Made by a program: the position numbers and the translations under genes. From the NCBI RefSeq assembly GCF_037893015.1, contig NC_133666.1:259820529-259884528 (forward strand): a stretch of 64,000 bases of DNA, read 5' to 3'. The first letter of the stretch is position 1, and every line of letters starts with the position of its first letter. Below are positions 11,525 to 24,400 of the stretch, piece after piece. The stretch comes from Macrotis lagotis. Taxonomy: Eukaryota > Chordata > Mammalia > Peramelemorphia > Peramelidae. Below the pieces are notes generated by a model. That model did no database searches. It was not told the origin of the DNA and was given only the letters and a program-made list of their open reading frames with translations.

Positions 11525-11735
11525 TATCTTAGCCTTTTAAAACCCCTTTCTTCCTTCAAACTTTTTCTTCAACCCCTTTCTTCCATTTCAGTTGTCACCA
11601 TGATGCCTCCTATTATCCTCTCAATTGAAAAATAATATCTGATGCTTCATATTTTCATATGAATCTCACCACATTTTGCCTTGTATTATAGTTATTGTGT
11701 ATGTATACAACACACACACACACACATATCTCATA
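11525..11735 (-). repeat. Inverted-repeat arm 2 (partner at 9,850-10,067)
   Basis: Reverse complement of arm 1. It lacks about 7 bp of arm 1 ('ctgggaa' near 9990) and ends in (CA)n where arm 1 has (GT)-rich sequence. The two arms are about 1.45 kb apart. Confidence 0.9.
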
Positions 11736-11770
11736 GAATTGTTCTGAGTGGTATGGCTGTAGTTCTAGGT

Positions 11771-11773
<3 letters not shown>

Positions 11774-11812
<39 letters not shown>
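11774..11812. repeat. (TTA)n microsatellite
   Basis: Thirteen uninterrupted TTA units. Confidence 0.98.
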
Positions 11813-11944
11813 GACTACCAGGTCATACTATTAGGTTGCTATTTCTAGTAGATATTTAAAACTAGGGCAAGACTGCTTGCCAAGATTTTATAGATCAAGA
11901 TTTTTTTCTTTAGGAAGTGTTATCATCTCTGAAAAGAGATATTT

Positions 11945-12225
11945 AGAGTGGGGAAAGTAGAGTACTGGACCTGGAGTCAGGAAGACCTGAATTCAAATTT
12001 GACCTTACTAACACACTTTCTAACTGTGTGATGCTGAGCAGGTGGCTCAGTGGATAGAGCACAGAGACTGGAGTCTGGAAATCTAGTTCAAATCTGGTGT
12101 GAGACACTTATTAACTGTGTAACTAAGCAAGTCACTTAACCATGTCTGCCTTAATCTCTGAAGAAGAAAATAACAATTTATGGTCCCTGGAAACACAAAA
12201 GGTTGGATGCAACTGAACAACAACA
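11945..12225 (+). mobile_element. Two adjoining CORE SINE pieces (MIR-like then MAR1-like)
   Basis: A first head ('ctggacctggagtcaggaag ... ctaactgtgtgatgctgagc') runs straight into a second head ('aggtggctcagtggatagagc'), which ends 'ttggatgcaactgaacaac', a MAR1-type terminus. Confidence 0.65.
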
Positions 12226-13425
12226 TACTTATGAAGGACACACTCTTAAGTTTAATCTGCATTATTACCATTTTCTCCATCACTTTCTTAAATATAATCA
12301 CCAAAACAATAAATCAAGCCCCGATTTATAAGTGTTTGCTATTTTGTAAGGTACAAATGCTTATAACTGAAAATTTAACAATTGACTAAGGGATCCTCTT
12401 TGAGCTGGTTCCAGCATACCCCTGCTCATATTAATTACTGTAATCTCTAAATCTTTTCAGAGCTGCTGACTAGCTATTTCTGCGTATTCATCTTGCACTG
12501 GTGAATTTGATTTTTGAACTAAAGTGTGAAATTTTATGTTTAGTCTTATTCAGTTTCATGCTAATTTTGAACTAATTTTGTAACCTGTCAAGTTTTCCTT
12601 TTTTGGATCCTAACTCTGGTCAACTAGAATATTAATAGTACTATTATCAACAGAGAGGATAAGCATGTTATCCAAGTCCTTAACCCAGTATGGTTGTATC
12701 ATAGATTTAGAATGGTGAGGGACCTTAAAGAACCTATAGTCCAGCAGAGTCATTTTACAAATGAGTTCTAGAGAGGCTAAATGATTTGACAAGGTCAAAA
12801 GTGATTCACAAAAATGTTTAAAATAACAGGTCCAAGAGTATCTCTTGGACACTCCACTAGATACCTTCTTGAACATCCCCTTCAAAACATGACATTTGCT
12901 GGGACTCTTGTCTTCTTATTTTTCCATGGGAAAATGGGACATTTTCCCAGATTCAATCCTGTGGCAGCCCTCCATTTAGTCACAATCTTTCAGAAATAAT
13001 TGACAGTAGCTCAGGAATCACATTCACTCATTCTTCCAGTGTCTTGGGGTGCAGTTTGTCTAGAGTTGGAGACTGAATTCATCAAGAACAACTAGATATT
13101 CTCTTCATTACTTTCTTGGGTTTTACTTTCTTATTAAATTTTTCCATCTGTTATATCCTAAAGATTATTTTCCTTGGAATAAAAATGGAGCTATTAAAAT
13201 AATAGTTGGGTAAATTTAAATTCATCCTGTTATCTGCTATTATTCTATTATTTTCTTCTTCCCTACACGTTGCAGTTCTGTTCCTTTTTTGAACTTCCTT
13301 TTTTCTCCAATATAGATTAAAAACTCATTTTTGTGTTCTCAACCAAATTTTGAGCATAGTATGCATGATTGTATTGTAAAGATCATGTTTTTATGTTCAT
13401 CTTCTAGTTACTGATTTTGTTTTAA
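12226..13425. other. Mostly unassigned
   Basis: Only a diverged CORE-SINE relic is visible (about 12,690-12,805: 'catagatttagaatggtgag', 'cattttacaaatgag', 'atgatttgacaaggtc'). Open frames here are under 100 codons and anonymous. Confidence 0.5.
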
Positions 13426-13429
13426 TCTT

Positions 13430-13620
13430 CTGTGGGTATCTTTTTTTTTTTAGGTTTTTGCAAGGCAAATGGGGTTAAGTGGCTTGCCCAAGGCCACACA
13501 GCTAGGTAATTATTAAGTGCATGAGACCGGATTTGAAGCCAGGTACTCCTGACTCCAAGGCTGGTGCTTTATCCACTATGCCACCTAGATGCCACCTAGA
13601 TGCCCCCTGTGGGTATCTTT
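13430..13620 (-). mobile_element. Marsupial tRNA/CORE SINE (W-type) with target-site duplication
   Basis: The body (13,441-13,606) reads on the plus strand T-tract, 'aggtttttgcaaggcaaatg', 'gtggcttgcccaaggccac', 'gatttgaagccaggtactcc', 'gctttatccactatgccacc'. The flank CTGTGGGTATCTTT is present at both ends (13,430 and 13,607). The head end carries a small 'gccacctagat' duplication. Confidence 0.93.
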
Positions 13621-14485
13621 TAAAGATAACTCTCCTCTTTCCCCTTACCCCCTCAATTGGAACTAGATATTCTTGTTCACAGAGCAAAGTTAGTTTATGC
13701 GATAATATGGAGGGCAGTCTGCTTTGGATTCATTCACAGAGAATCTGGCCTGGGGCCCCAAGATTTAGTTAATGACACCTAATTCCCCAAATCCAGAGAA
13801 AAGGCAAGACCAGGAAGTAGATGTGGGGCAGGATGGAGTGGCTGGAAGGATGAGCCTGGGAGTTGGGAATCATGATAACCAATTCTTGAGAGTAGCTAAC
13901 CAGAGCTGATCAAAGGATTAGAGGTTTTGCCTCATACTATGGGTCTACAGAGGACCATAAAATATGGAGACAAAAAACAAGGGGAGAAGCTTACTATCTG
14001 GCAAAATCTTAGACACCTTACCCCAGGTAATGACTCTGCTTCCTTTTTCTTCATCAATGAAATTATTTCTCTTTGGGTCTTCAGAATTTCATTCCTGAGA
14101 ATTTCCTCACTGAGTTTTCTTAGTTTCTCTTAGTCTGAATTCTCCTCCAGAATTTTAAGTCAGAGAATGCTATAGAATTTTACTTTGTGCCTTTTGAAAA
14201 CTTCCCCCTCCCACTAAACTAGGATGAAATCTGATTATACCTGGATTTCTTTTCCTTCTCTATCACACATCCTATTGTGGAATAGTACCATCTCCCTGTA
14301 ATTCCATTATGTCTACTTCAGCAACTAATCTTATCAGCATAGCAGATCCCTTTTGCTGCTTCTTTCATCTTTTGAAGGGTGAAATTAAAACTAAGATATG
14401 ACAAGAAATTATTAGCTACTCTGCTATGGAGGAAAGGGAGAGGGAGGGAGAGATCTAGAAGACATTTGAATAAGTGAAGTCCCCA
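13621..14485. other. Unassigned stretch
   Basis: No recognised repeat or coding homology. Confidence 0.5.
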
Positions 14486-14489
14486 TCAT

Positions 14490-14735
14490 TATTATTTAAT
14501 CAAATAATCAACAAGTATCTATTAAGCATCTACTATGTGCAAAGAAGTGATCTAGGCACTGGGCATACAGATATAAAAGTGAGACAGTCTTTGCTCTTAG
14601 AGGACTTCATTTCTTTTGAAGGGATACAACAAGACCGCAGCTTGAAAGACACAACATTTAATCTGAATTTTGAAGAGAGCTGGATGTTTCAAGAGGCAGA
14701 GGTGTTGAGGAAGAACATTCTAGGTGCACCAGAGG
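14490..14735 (-). mobile_element. L2 LINE 3' fragment
   Basis: 'caacaagtatctattaagcatc', 'tactatgtgcaaagaagtg', 'ctaggcactgggcatacag', 'gaagaacattctaggtgcacc' follow the reverse-L2 order. Confidence 0.7.
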
Positions 14736-15370
14736 TCAGCTTTGTCTCTTTATATTACGATCAATAGCCCAACTTGACAATTCTCTATATAGTTTTTGGT
14801 TTTAGTATACACACATAGACTCTTATTGCTGGTAATTTCCTTGGATTTTGTTTCCTATGAATTACAGAGCAATTCTATTGCTTTTCTTCTTATCTACTAT
14901 AGTAGTCTAGAAGTTTTTCCCTTTTCCCTTTAGTTTAGAGGTTTTTTGATTAGATTTGCAAAATCTAATACAGGTGAATACATTTTCACCAATCTTTGTT
15001 AAGTGTACTCTATCTCTAACCAAGAATTTATCCTCCATATATTTTTATGTGCTCTATAAATCCAAATCCTACTCTCACACACCACCTCCTTAACCGATTG
15101 TCTAATTCTCACATCTTTCTTTCTCTTGTCTCCTTTTCTATTTGTCATGATCCTTAGCAATCTTTTTTTCTGGATTCCTTTCAGCATTATTTATGCCTGT
15201 AGAAGAATTACTACAAGCCTTTAACTATGTGACAAATCTTGGGAGGTTTTCTAAAATCTAGATACATGACCCAGGAGGTCAGTGAACCTGTCAATTATAT
15301 GAATGTCAAATTATGAAATATTTACCAAACATCCTTCAACAGGGTTCCACAGACATCCATTTTGTTTTTC
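14736..15370. other. Unassigned stretch
   Basis: AT-rich, no recognised family, no coding signal. Confidence 0.5.
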
Positions 15371-15371
15371 T

Positions 15372-15545
15372 AAAGAATTCAATTCAATAAACACTTATTA
15401 AATACATATTGGAAGACACCATGTTAAATACTGGGGATACTGTCATTACCCTCAAGGAGTTTATAATCTAATGGGTCAAGGTAAATCACTATAGGAAACT
15501 GAAAAGGGGTAGGGGACAAGTGGAGAATAGGGAGTAGGTGAACAC
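15372..15545 (-). mobile_element. L2 LINE 3' terminus
   Basis: 'aattcaataaacacttatta', 'atgttaaatactggggatac', 'ccctcaaggagtttataatc' and 'taatgggtcaagg' give the reverse L2 end. A similar scrap sits at about 15,990-16,095. The 445 bp between them are unassigned. Confidence 0.7.
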
Positions 15546-17559
15546 TAGGGAGGGGGTACCCAGCTCTGGGACATCTTGCTTTGTGAAGTTGAGACCAGGG
15601 AAAACTACATGTGCAAAATGGAATCTTCTAGATGGTCTCCTTTCTGATGGCACTTATAGATCACATAATTACTTGGAGCGATGCTTTCTTCTCAGAGAGT
15701 CTGGCTCCTTCTTTTACAAGAAAAGCTTATATCAATTACTTAAATTCCAGTACTTAGTGGTACGTCTTCTCTCTTTCCTCCATGCTACATTCATCCAATC
15801 TCTGAACATAGACTAGGATTCCCCTTTGCCTTTTCAGATGCCTGTCTCCCCCTTCTTTTTTTATCTTGAAGTCCTTCTCTGAAAACCTGAAGAGTGGAGA
15901 GAGCGTCTTGAAACATACTTGTTTCTTCTTCTAAAAAGGATCCCATCATGGAGTTAGTTCTGTACTAGTCAAAAATGGTTTGAGTGTTGATTTACCAATA
16001 GCCTCTTAATTAATCCATCTATCTACAAATCAATTAACTAGCAAGGATTCATTAAGTCCCCACTATTTGCCAAACTTGTGCTTTTAAAAGGCAGTCTCTT
16101 AAGCAGAGTTCTTTTTTTGGGGGGGAGAGGATGATTAACATTATTTATCATAAATCCTTCAGAGTTCTCTTGGGTAACAGCATAGCTGAGAAAAGGTAGA
16201 TCATTCACAGCTGATCATCCTGCAATATTGCTGTTACTATATATACTGAACATTTCCCATTGCATCTGCTCATGTAAATTTTTTACTGAGAACATCCTGT
16301 TCATCATTTCCCATAACAGAACAGCATTTCATTTCAATCATATATCACAATTTGTTCAACCATTCCCCAGCTGCTGAACATCCCCTAAATTTCCAGCTCC
16401 CTACCACCAGAAGAGAGCTGCTATAAATATCCCTAGACCAATAGAGTCTTTTCTTACCATTTTTCATCTGTTCTGGAATATAGTCATAGTAGTGGCACTG
16501 CTAGGCCAAAAGGTAGGCATGGTTTCTAGCTTTTTTGTGCACAGGTCCAAATTTCTCCACAAAATTGTTGAATCATTTCACAACTCCTCCAACAGTGTAT
16601 CATTGTTTCAATTTCCCTAATCCCTTCCAATAGTTGCCATTTTCCTTCTGTCTTATTAGCCAGTTCAATAGGTACAAGAATTGTAGCAACCAATGAGGTA
16701 GAACATTTTTTTAAAAAAAATTTAAATAGATTGCATTAATAACTCCATTTAAAAACTGTTTATATCTCTTGATCATTTATCAGTTGTGGAATGGCTCTCA
16801 TTTTTCATAAATTTGACTCAGTTTTCTATGTCTGTGAAATGAGGCTTTTGTCAGAGAAACTTCTTTCAATATTTTATTCTCAAAGTTGCTATTGCTAGCT
16901 GTATTTGTCTCTATATTATTCCCCCCATTACCACTTATTTCTCTCTCCTTTTACCCTGTTCTGATTCAAAAGTGTCTTATATCTGACCACCCCCTCTCAC
17001 AATCTTCCCTCTCTTCCATCACCTATATCTCCCTCCTTCCCCCTTCCCTTTTCTCCCATCCCTTTCCTCTCCTATTTTTCTCTAGGGTAAGTTTTTGAGT
17101 GTTATTTCTTCTCTAAGCCAATTCTGATGAGAGTATGTTTTACTCACACTTCCCACCTCCCACCATTGCAAAAACTTATTTTTGCCTCTTTAATGTGAAA
17201 TAACTTACCCCATTCTACCTCTCCTTTCCCTTTCTCCCAGTACATTTCTTTCTCCTCCATTAACTCCACATTTTTAATATTTTATAACTTCAAATTAAAC
17301 TCCTGACTGTGCCTTGTCTATAAAAGCTTCTTCCAACTGCCCTAATAAATGAGGAAGTTCATAGGCGTTATCAATATCATCTTCCCATGCAGCAACATAA
17401 GTAGTTTAACATCATTATGTCCCTTATGATTTATCTTTCCTGTTTACCTTTCTTATGCTTCATTTGAGTCTTGTATTTGAAGATCAAATTTTCTGTTCAG
17501 CTTTGATTGTTTTATCAGGAAAGTTTGAAAGTCTTCTATTTCATTGAATGTCCATCCCC

Positions 17560-17930
17560 CCCCCCCCCCCCCAAGGAACATGTTCAATTTTGCTGGAAAA
17601 TTGGTTCTTGATTGTAATCCAAGCTATTTTGTCTTCCAGAATATCATATTCCAAGTCTTGCAATTTCTTAATGTAGAAGTTGCTAAATCTTGTGTTATCT
17701 TGACTCTAGCTCCACAATATTTGAATTATTTCTTTCTGACTGCTTACAATATTTTCTCCTTGACTTGGGAGTTCTGAAATTTGACAATAATATTCCTGGC
17801 AGTTTTCATTTTGAGATCTCTTTCAGGAGATGATTGGTAGATTCTTCCAATTTCTATTTTACCTTCTGCTTCTAGGATAGCAAGGTAATTTTCCTGGATA
17901 ATTTCTTGAAAAATGGCATCTAAGTTTTGT
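17560..17930 (-). pseudogene. L1 ORF1p relic (RRM and C-terminal domains)
   Basis: Within the HAL1-like element. Conceptual translation of the minus strand gives blocks that line up with mammalian L1 ORF1p: 'ENYLAILEA' before the basic segment, 'RNIIVKFQNSQVKEKIL', an 'ARVKITQDLATSTLR' block and 'FPAKLN'. ORF1p is the RNA-binding chaperone of the L1 particle. In-frame stops and frameshifts mean this copy makes no intact protein. A C17 run (17,556-17,572) sits at its 3' edge. Confidence 0.75.
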
Positions 17931-19163
17931 TGTTGTTGTTTTTAGTCATGGCATTTAGGTGGTCCAATGATTTTAAAATTATCCCTCCTGTCTGTTTTAC
18001 AGGTCAGTTGTTTTTCCAGTGAGATATTTCACATTTTCTTCTACTTCATTTATTTTATTGTTTCTTATTTCTATTGTTCTATTGTTTATCACAAAGGCAT
18101 CAATTTACCTTTGCTCTATTCTACACTTTAAGGAATTATTTTCTTCAGAGAGCTTTTGTATCTCCTTTTTCATTTGACCAATTCTGCTTTTAAGGTATTC
18201 TTCTCCTCAATGACCTTTTGAACTGCTTTTTTTCCATTTGACCCAAACTGGTTTTTAAGATGTTATTCTCTTTAGTATTTTTTTTTGTTTCTCCTTCATC
18301 AAGCTGTTGACTTGGTTTTCCTGATTTTCCTGCATTGTTCTCATTTCTCTTCCCATTTTTTCCTCTCTTACTTGATTTTTAAAATCTCTTTTGAACTCTT
18401 CCATAGCTTGATTTTTTTTTCTTGGAGGCTTTGGGATGGAAAAGCTTTGACTTTTTTAATCTTCTTCTGAGTATGTACTTTGATTTTCCATAAGATTAAA
18501 TTAATTGTCTATGGTCAGATTTTTTCCTTTCAATGTTGATTTTCCTTTCAATGTCAAGCCTATGACTTGATTTTAACTCTTTGTTAAGGTGAGACTCTGC
18601 TTCCAGGGCATTTTCAGGGATACCTCCCAGGAATCTGCAAGTTTTCAATTCCTTCAAGGTCTCATGAGTAGCTAGTGGACTGCTTTTCTGACCTGTGGTC
18701 TGGTCTGTGGGTGACCACAAATACTCCTTTCTGCCCTGGAACCGTGAGGAAAGTACCTGCTCTTACAGGCAGGAAGCTCTGTTGTGCTTCTGCTCCTTTT
18801 CCTGAGACTGGGGTTCCAGATTTTGACCCAGATCTGAGTGTGAGCAAAGCAACAGAGTCCTTCCTCAGGGATAACAAAGAGACTCAATGCCCTTACCATC
18901 TGTGGATTGAGTGCACTGGAAGCAGCTGCTGAGTGACACCCCAGACCTGCTCTTGTTCCCTTAGGACTGGTCTGCACTGAGGCTTGTGCTGGGCTGGGCT
19001 CCTCTCTCACTGTGGGGTGGCAGAATTTTGCTGCTGAACTTCTTAATTGTCCTGGCAATCCCTGGGTTGAGAGATTTGGAAACGTCACTGCTGTGCTCCC
19101 TGTGGTCTGTTCCTAGATGGCTGGAGCTGGTGCGTTTCAGTGTGCCTAGGTTGTACTGTGGGC

Positions 19164-19536
<373 letters not shown>

Positions 19537-19789
19537 CTAGACAGGCGCTTTAACCAACTAAGCCTAGGAGCCAACATTTGTGGGTCCTTTCTAACCCTGG
19601 TGTAACAGACTTTCCCTCTGATCTTCCAAATTATCTTGGAAAATTGTTTCATTCAGTCCTTTTGTGGGTTCTGTAATTATAGAATTTGGTTAGAATCATT
19701 ATTTAGAGTTATTTTGAGGGGTTTGGGGGACAATTCGAGGGAGTCTCTGCCTTTACTCTGACATCTTGCATCTGCCTCTAAAACAGGGT

Positions 19790-19970
19790 TCTTAACCTTA
19801 TTTTTGTGACATTTTTTTCCTATAGCATTCTGGTAAAGCCTATGATTCCATTCTCAGAATAATGTTTTTAAACCTATGAAGTAAAATACATGTAATTATG
19901 AAGAAAATCAATTATTTGGAAATAAAGATGTATTTTTTTCCAAATTCATGGACCCACCACTCTAGAATGA
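19790..19970. mobile_element. Old repeat beginning 'gttcttaacc' (possibly a DNA-transposon fossil)
   Basis: The order 'gggttcttaacc', 'ggtaaagcctatgattcc', 'tctcagaataatgttttta', 'gtaaaatacatgtaattatg', 'tcatggaccca' matches an ancient short repeat common in mammals; I believe a non-autonomous DNA transposon, but do not recall its name with certainty. Its start overlaps the presumed TSD of the HAL1-like element. Confidence 0.45.
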
Positions 19971-20059
19971 GTTGATTTCTGATGATTTTCAGAGCAAAAC
20001 TAGGGTGGGGGCAGTTTACTGAAAGTTAAGGTCATGAGCACCTACCCATAAAAAATTCA

Positions 20060-20152
20060 ATACCCATATATCTATATCTATATATATATCTATATATCTA
20101 TATAATAGTATAATATAGTAATAGTATATATATATATATATATATACATATA
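20060..20152. repeat. AT-rich simple sequence
   Basis: Mixed (TATC)n/(TA)n with 'tatctatata' units. Confidence 0.9.
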
Positions 20153-20219
20153 GGTTGTTCTTAGAATTAGAACATTATTTAAGGGTAAAAGGCAATATGG
20201 AAGAGAAGGAAAAGTATAG

Positions 20220-20735
20220 GTTCAAATAAATAACTTGATACTACTTGCATAGTCTTGGGCAATTCACTTAATTTCTCTTAGCTTCTGTTTCTTCAGCTAT
20301 AAAACAAGGGGTTGACCTAGATGACTTCTAAATATATGAATAGAGCTAGAAGGGAGTCATCTGATCTAAGATTCACCTTTCATAGAAGAAGTTAGATAAC
20401 AGGAATGAAGAACCAATATCTAAATCCAAGTTTGCTAAATCCAGATTCATTACTCTTTCCAATACATTATAGTGCTTTAGTAACTGGGAGTTGATCCAGA
20501 TTTACTTTGGAGAGATTATATAAATAGTGGAAAGAACACTGGAATGGAAGTCAGAAGACTAGGATTCAGGTTCCCATTATATCATTTGGAATGGAAATCA
20601 AGAGACTTGGGTCCTAATCTGACTTGGTGCCATTAAGCAAGTCATTTAACCTTCTTTGAAGTTTCTCTATCTATGAAATAAGGAGCATAACTGTTATTGA
20701 TATCTAAGGTCTTTTATAGGTTTGATGTCCTTTGA
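20220..20735 (+). repeat. MIR-like SINE relics (two) around a CORE-SINE relic
   Basis: MIR landmarks occur twice: 'agtcttgggcaattcactta' near 20,250 and 'attaagcaagtcatttaacc' near 20,631, each followed by the 'ctgtttcttc' or 'tatctatgaaataagg' 3' half. Between them (20,340-20,480) a reverse CORE relic with 'agctagaagggagtcatctg' is visible. Confidence 0.6.
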
Positions 20736-21121
20736 TTTTTTTTCATAGGCTTGAAAAATAATAATTTTTAAGTGATTAGATGTTTGATGTCTGAAGGCAG
20801 AACTATGGGCAATGGTTAATTTCTGAGAGGTAGATTTTGATTCTTTATAAGGAAGACATTTCCTAGAATTAGAACTTGTCCCAAAGTAGAATGGATCACT
20901 CTCAAGATAGTGAGTGTCCCCTTCTTACTCCCTCCACCATAAGTCTTCAAATGGAAACTACATGACAGCTTGTCTAAGATATAGTAGTGAAGATTCCAGT
21001 TCACGTGTAGGTTGGGTAAAATGACATCCAAGATTCTACTCTACTCCTATTCAGATGCTATATGAGTCTCTGAATCCATTTTCAAAACTTTAAAAATTCC
21101 ATTATCAAATCTAGAACCTTT

Positions 21122-21282
21122 TTGTTCCATTTTTTTGACAAGGCAATGGGGTTAAGTACTTGCCCAAGGTCACACAACTAGGTAATTATTAAGTGTCTGA
21201 GGTCAAATTTGAACTCAGGTCCTCCTGACTCCAGGGCCGGGTGCTCTATACACTGCGCCACCTAAGCTGCCCCTTGTTCCAT
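21122..21282 (-). mobile_element. W-type SINE with TSD
   Basis: Body at 21,131-21,273: 'gacaaggcaatggggttaag', 'cttgcccaaggtcacacaac', 'aactcaggtcctcctgactc', 'cgccacctaagctgcccc'. TTGTTCCAT occurs on both sides (21,122 and 21,274). Confidence 0.92.
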
Positions 21283-21944
21283 GTTTTAAAGAAGGATTCT
21301 AACTTTTGATTTTGAGAACATACACATAAATTTCAAAAAGCTGCTTTTTTACCTTTAATTAATTTCAAACTTAACAGATCTCTATTGAATAAATATCTTT
21401 AGATGAGCAAAACAGGAGCAAACCATCCTTGTTGCCTTTAATAATCAGAGTCCTTCAAATCCTGTTGATGGAATTCAAATGGACACTCATCAGTTTTCAT
21501 TTCTCACTAATTATGTTACATGTTCATTTAACTTCAAAATTGCCTCCATATATTTCCCACTTTCTGTGATCTCATTTGCTTCATTTGCTCTACAAAAATC
21601 TTTCCAATTATTTGGGTGCCCAATTGTTCATGAAACAGCAGCTCTGTTTATGCCAAAAAAGTCTTTTGAAGGAAAGATTTATCCTTATGACTTTGTTATA
21701 TGCTGATTTCAGACAGATCTAATGTCCAAGTACATTGATATACTGAGGAACTTTTTCGTTCCCATTCTAAAGTTTTAGCTAACTTTACTTTCAGAGAGTT
21801 TTGGGTCTATTCAATTCTTTTTGTGTGTGTGATTAATAGAACCTTAAATAATAACTAACTAGCACTTATTTTGTAACAGTTCAGGCTGATTTTAGATAAT
21901 CTCAATAACAGTTAGGTTTGGGGAATGATACATCCTTTAAGAGG
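21283..21944. other. Unassigned stretch
   Basis: No recognised repeat. A 75-codon frame at 21,479-21,706 has no known similarity. Confidence 0.5.
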
Positions 21945-22118
21945 TAGACCGGGGTGGCTAGGTGGCGCAAGTGGATAGAGCACCCAGCCCTGGAGTCAGG
22001 AGGACCTGAGTTCAAATCTGGCCTCAGACACATAATAATTACCTAGCTGTGAGGCCTTGGGCAAGCCACTTAACCTCATTTGCCTTGCAAAAACTAAAAA
22101 AAAAAAGAGGTAAACCAG
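21942..22118 (+). mobile_element. W-type SINE, plus orientation, with TSD
   Basis: 'ggggtggctaggtggcgcaa', 'gatagagcacccagccctgg', 'gacctgagttcaaatctggc', 'ccttgcaaaaactaaaa'. Flanks AAGAGGTAGACC and AAGAGGTAAACC match at 11 of 12 positions. Confidence 0.92.
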
Positions 22119-22540
22119 GAGCCAGGTACATGCCAGGAATCCCTGCCTCAAAGAAAGCAGAAGTTGGTGTATTCTCCAGCTATGGAGTTCTGAACTGAGT
22201 GAACTAAGTCAATCAGATATCTACATTAAATTTAAAATTAAAATAGTGAACTCCCAGAGGAGCAGCGGGGGTTGGCATGATGCTACTTAATGAGTGGTGA
22301 TTGGCCCAAGTCAGAAATAGAATCAGTTAAAGTTTCTGTGCTAATCAGCAGTGGTATTGGGTCTGTGAGTAGACACTTCACTTCCAGTCTGATCAGCATT
22401 AGGAAGATCAAGTCTCAGAAAAAAAAAAGACAAGATCTGTTTCAATCTCTTAGAGTATTTTTATTTCAAACATCACTTAAAATTAATACATATTGATTCA
22501 AGAACAAGCTTAAGAGGTGAGAAATTTCCCTCTTTCTAAT
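22119..22540. other. Unassigned stretch
   Basis: Nothing recognised. Confidence 0.5.
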
Positions 22541-22720
22541 ATTTCCTTTAGCATAAAATGCTCTCCCTTTTCACTCCCTCCTAAAAAATGCCAATTTATC
22601 TTTTAAAGCTTAGTTCAGGTCTAGGTCTCCCCCATGAAATCTCTGAATAATCCAGCTCATGTTCATCTATTTCTCTGAAATTACTCTTATCAGTTCTCTG
22701 AATAACCAGAAGTCTGCTAT
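22540..22720 (+). mobile_element. L2 LINE 3' fragment
   Basis: 'ataaaatgctctcccttttc', 'cttttaaagcttagttcagg', 'tcccccatgaaatctctgaa', 'tctctgaaattactcttatc' follow the sense L2 order. Confidence 0.7.
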
Positions 22721-23084
22721 TGATGTATTGATGCCACACAGGTGAAATGAGTGATGAAAAGGAAATGGAGTGAGGAATTATTAACTGGTATTAGGGAGAC
22801 AAAACTTGACACAGACAGAATAATGATATGAGTGAAGTAGGGGAAATACTGGACAGAAAAGTATTATATAATTAAACTATGCCCTCTGCACTGACCTTGT
22901 ATCTTATGTTAAAACTAAGTTTCTTTTCCTGCCCTCTCCCATTGTCCAAGTTATGAGATGAGGTCAATGAACTTTTAGTAAAGGTCCAAGCCCCTTTCAA
23001 CAAAATAATGAATCCTTGCTTTAGCCTGAAAGGATTAAGTCTCCGAGTTATGACTCCTCATCTACATATCCCTAATTACCTCAT

Positions 23085-23385
23085 CTCTGTATTGATGATG
23101 ATGTTTATCCTTAGTTCTTGGGAGGTGTAATGCCACAACAAGCAAATGAATTGCATTTGAGTTGGGGGGGGCTGTGCTAAGTCACCAGTCGCACTTTCTC
23201 CTCCAGAGCCGTCTGGATCTAGTGACTCGATGTAGATCGGGATCTTAGAGATGGCCCTGGATGCTAGGCAGTGACTTGCCCAAGGTCATGCAGCTAGTTA
23301 GTGTCATGTCTGAGGCTGGATTCAAACTTGGGTTCTCCTGACTCCAAGGCCAGTGCTCTATCCACTGCACCACCTAGCTGCCCCA
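23085..23385 (-). mobile_element. SINE with a LINE-like tail
   Basis: 'gatgtttatccttagttctt', 'gctgtgctaagtcaccagtc', 'cctccagagccgtctggatc', 'gtgacttgcccaaggtcatg', 'ctgcaccacctagctgcccc'. Same family as 4475-4750. Confidence 0.8.
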
Positions 23386-23399
23386 TTAACATATACCTT

Positions 23400-23550
23400 A
23401 ATTGAGTCAGCCAGGTGGCCCACTGGATAAAGCACTGGCCCTGGAGTCAGGAAGACCTGAGTTCAAATCTAGGCTCAGACACACAATATTTATTTAGCTT
23501 GTGTGACCTTAGGCAAGTCACTTAACCCTATCACCTTAGAAAAACAACCC
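23400..23550 (+). mobile_element. W-type SINE, plus orientation
   Basis: 'ccaggtggcccactggataa', 'ctggagtcaggaagacctga', 'gtgtgaccttaggcaagtca', 'aaaaacaacccccccatcc'. It lies only 15 bp from the previous SINE, in the opposite orientation. Confidence 0.85.
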
Positions 23551-24265
23551 CCCCATCCAAATCAATTACCTCATCTTCCTGCCTCTTTTAAAGCTCACTC
23601 ACTCTTCAGATGAGTTGTTTGTCTTCCTTTGGTAGGGTAGTCTGCTCTGGGGGAGCATGATTCTCCACATAACCCCTCTTGCATCTGTACCTTTCCTTAC
23701 TGCTCATCCTTTCATGGTTACTTAGGTTGTTTAGATGGCTTAGGTATCAGTGATTTCCTGCCTTTAGTCTTTCTTTCTCTAGCTTCTGCTCTACTGCAAA
23801 TATACTATATATATACTACAGTAATATTTAAATAAACCTTTTTGTCCCTAAAATTTCTTCTGAGTCAAAGTCAGTTTTTTACATGAATTCTTTCATGTTT
23901 TGCTTGAACCTTAAGTTGGCTACATTTTTTTTTCCTCTGGCATCAAGAGCACAAGACAAGAAATGAAGTTCAGGGATGTTCTACTGAAAGGAAGAGTTCA
24001 GCTCTCCAAAGTGTGTCCTCTAGTTATCACAGAATGAGAAGTTCCTGACTGGACTCTACTGGCCTATAGAATAGTTTAAAGCAGACCTCATCCAATATAA
24101 TCACTACTTCATCATAGAACAGATTGTCAGTTCTGAATCCAGGCCTACCATCACTTAGAAGCAGAATTTATCTCTGCTTTTAGCCTCTCTTTCACTGAGT
24201 AGTAGTCACAAGATCTAGCAACTATCTTCCTTTAATCTGTATCTATATGATTTAACTTTTAATAA
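23551..24265. other. Unassigned stretch
   Basis: No repeat or coding signal recognised. Confidence 0.5.
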
Positions 24266-24269
24266 TTAA

Positions 24270-24400
24270 TTCACTGTTGTATTTTTTTAAAGTTCTATTT
24301 ATGATTTTCCAGTACTTTTGAAGACAGGAATTTTTCCTTCTTTTTTTTCCTTCTCCATATCCCTTTTTCCTAACACATAGTAGGTGCTCATGAAACCTTT
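24270..24400 (+). mobile_element. L2 LINE 3' terminus
   Basis: 'ttgaagacaggaatttttcc' and 'cctaacacatagtaggtgct-catgaaacc' (joined in the sequence) are the end of L2. The frame at 24,252-24,440 is a shadow. Confidence 0.6.
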
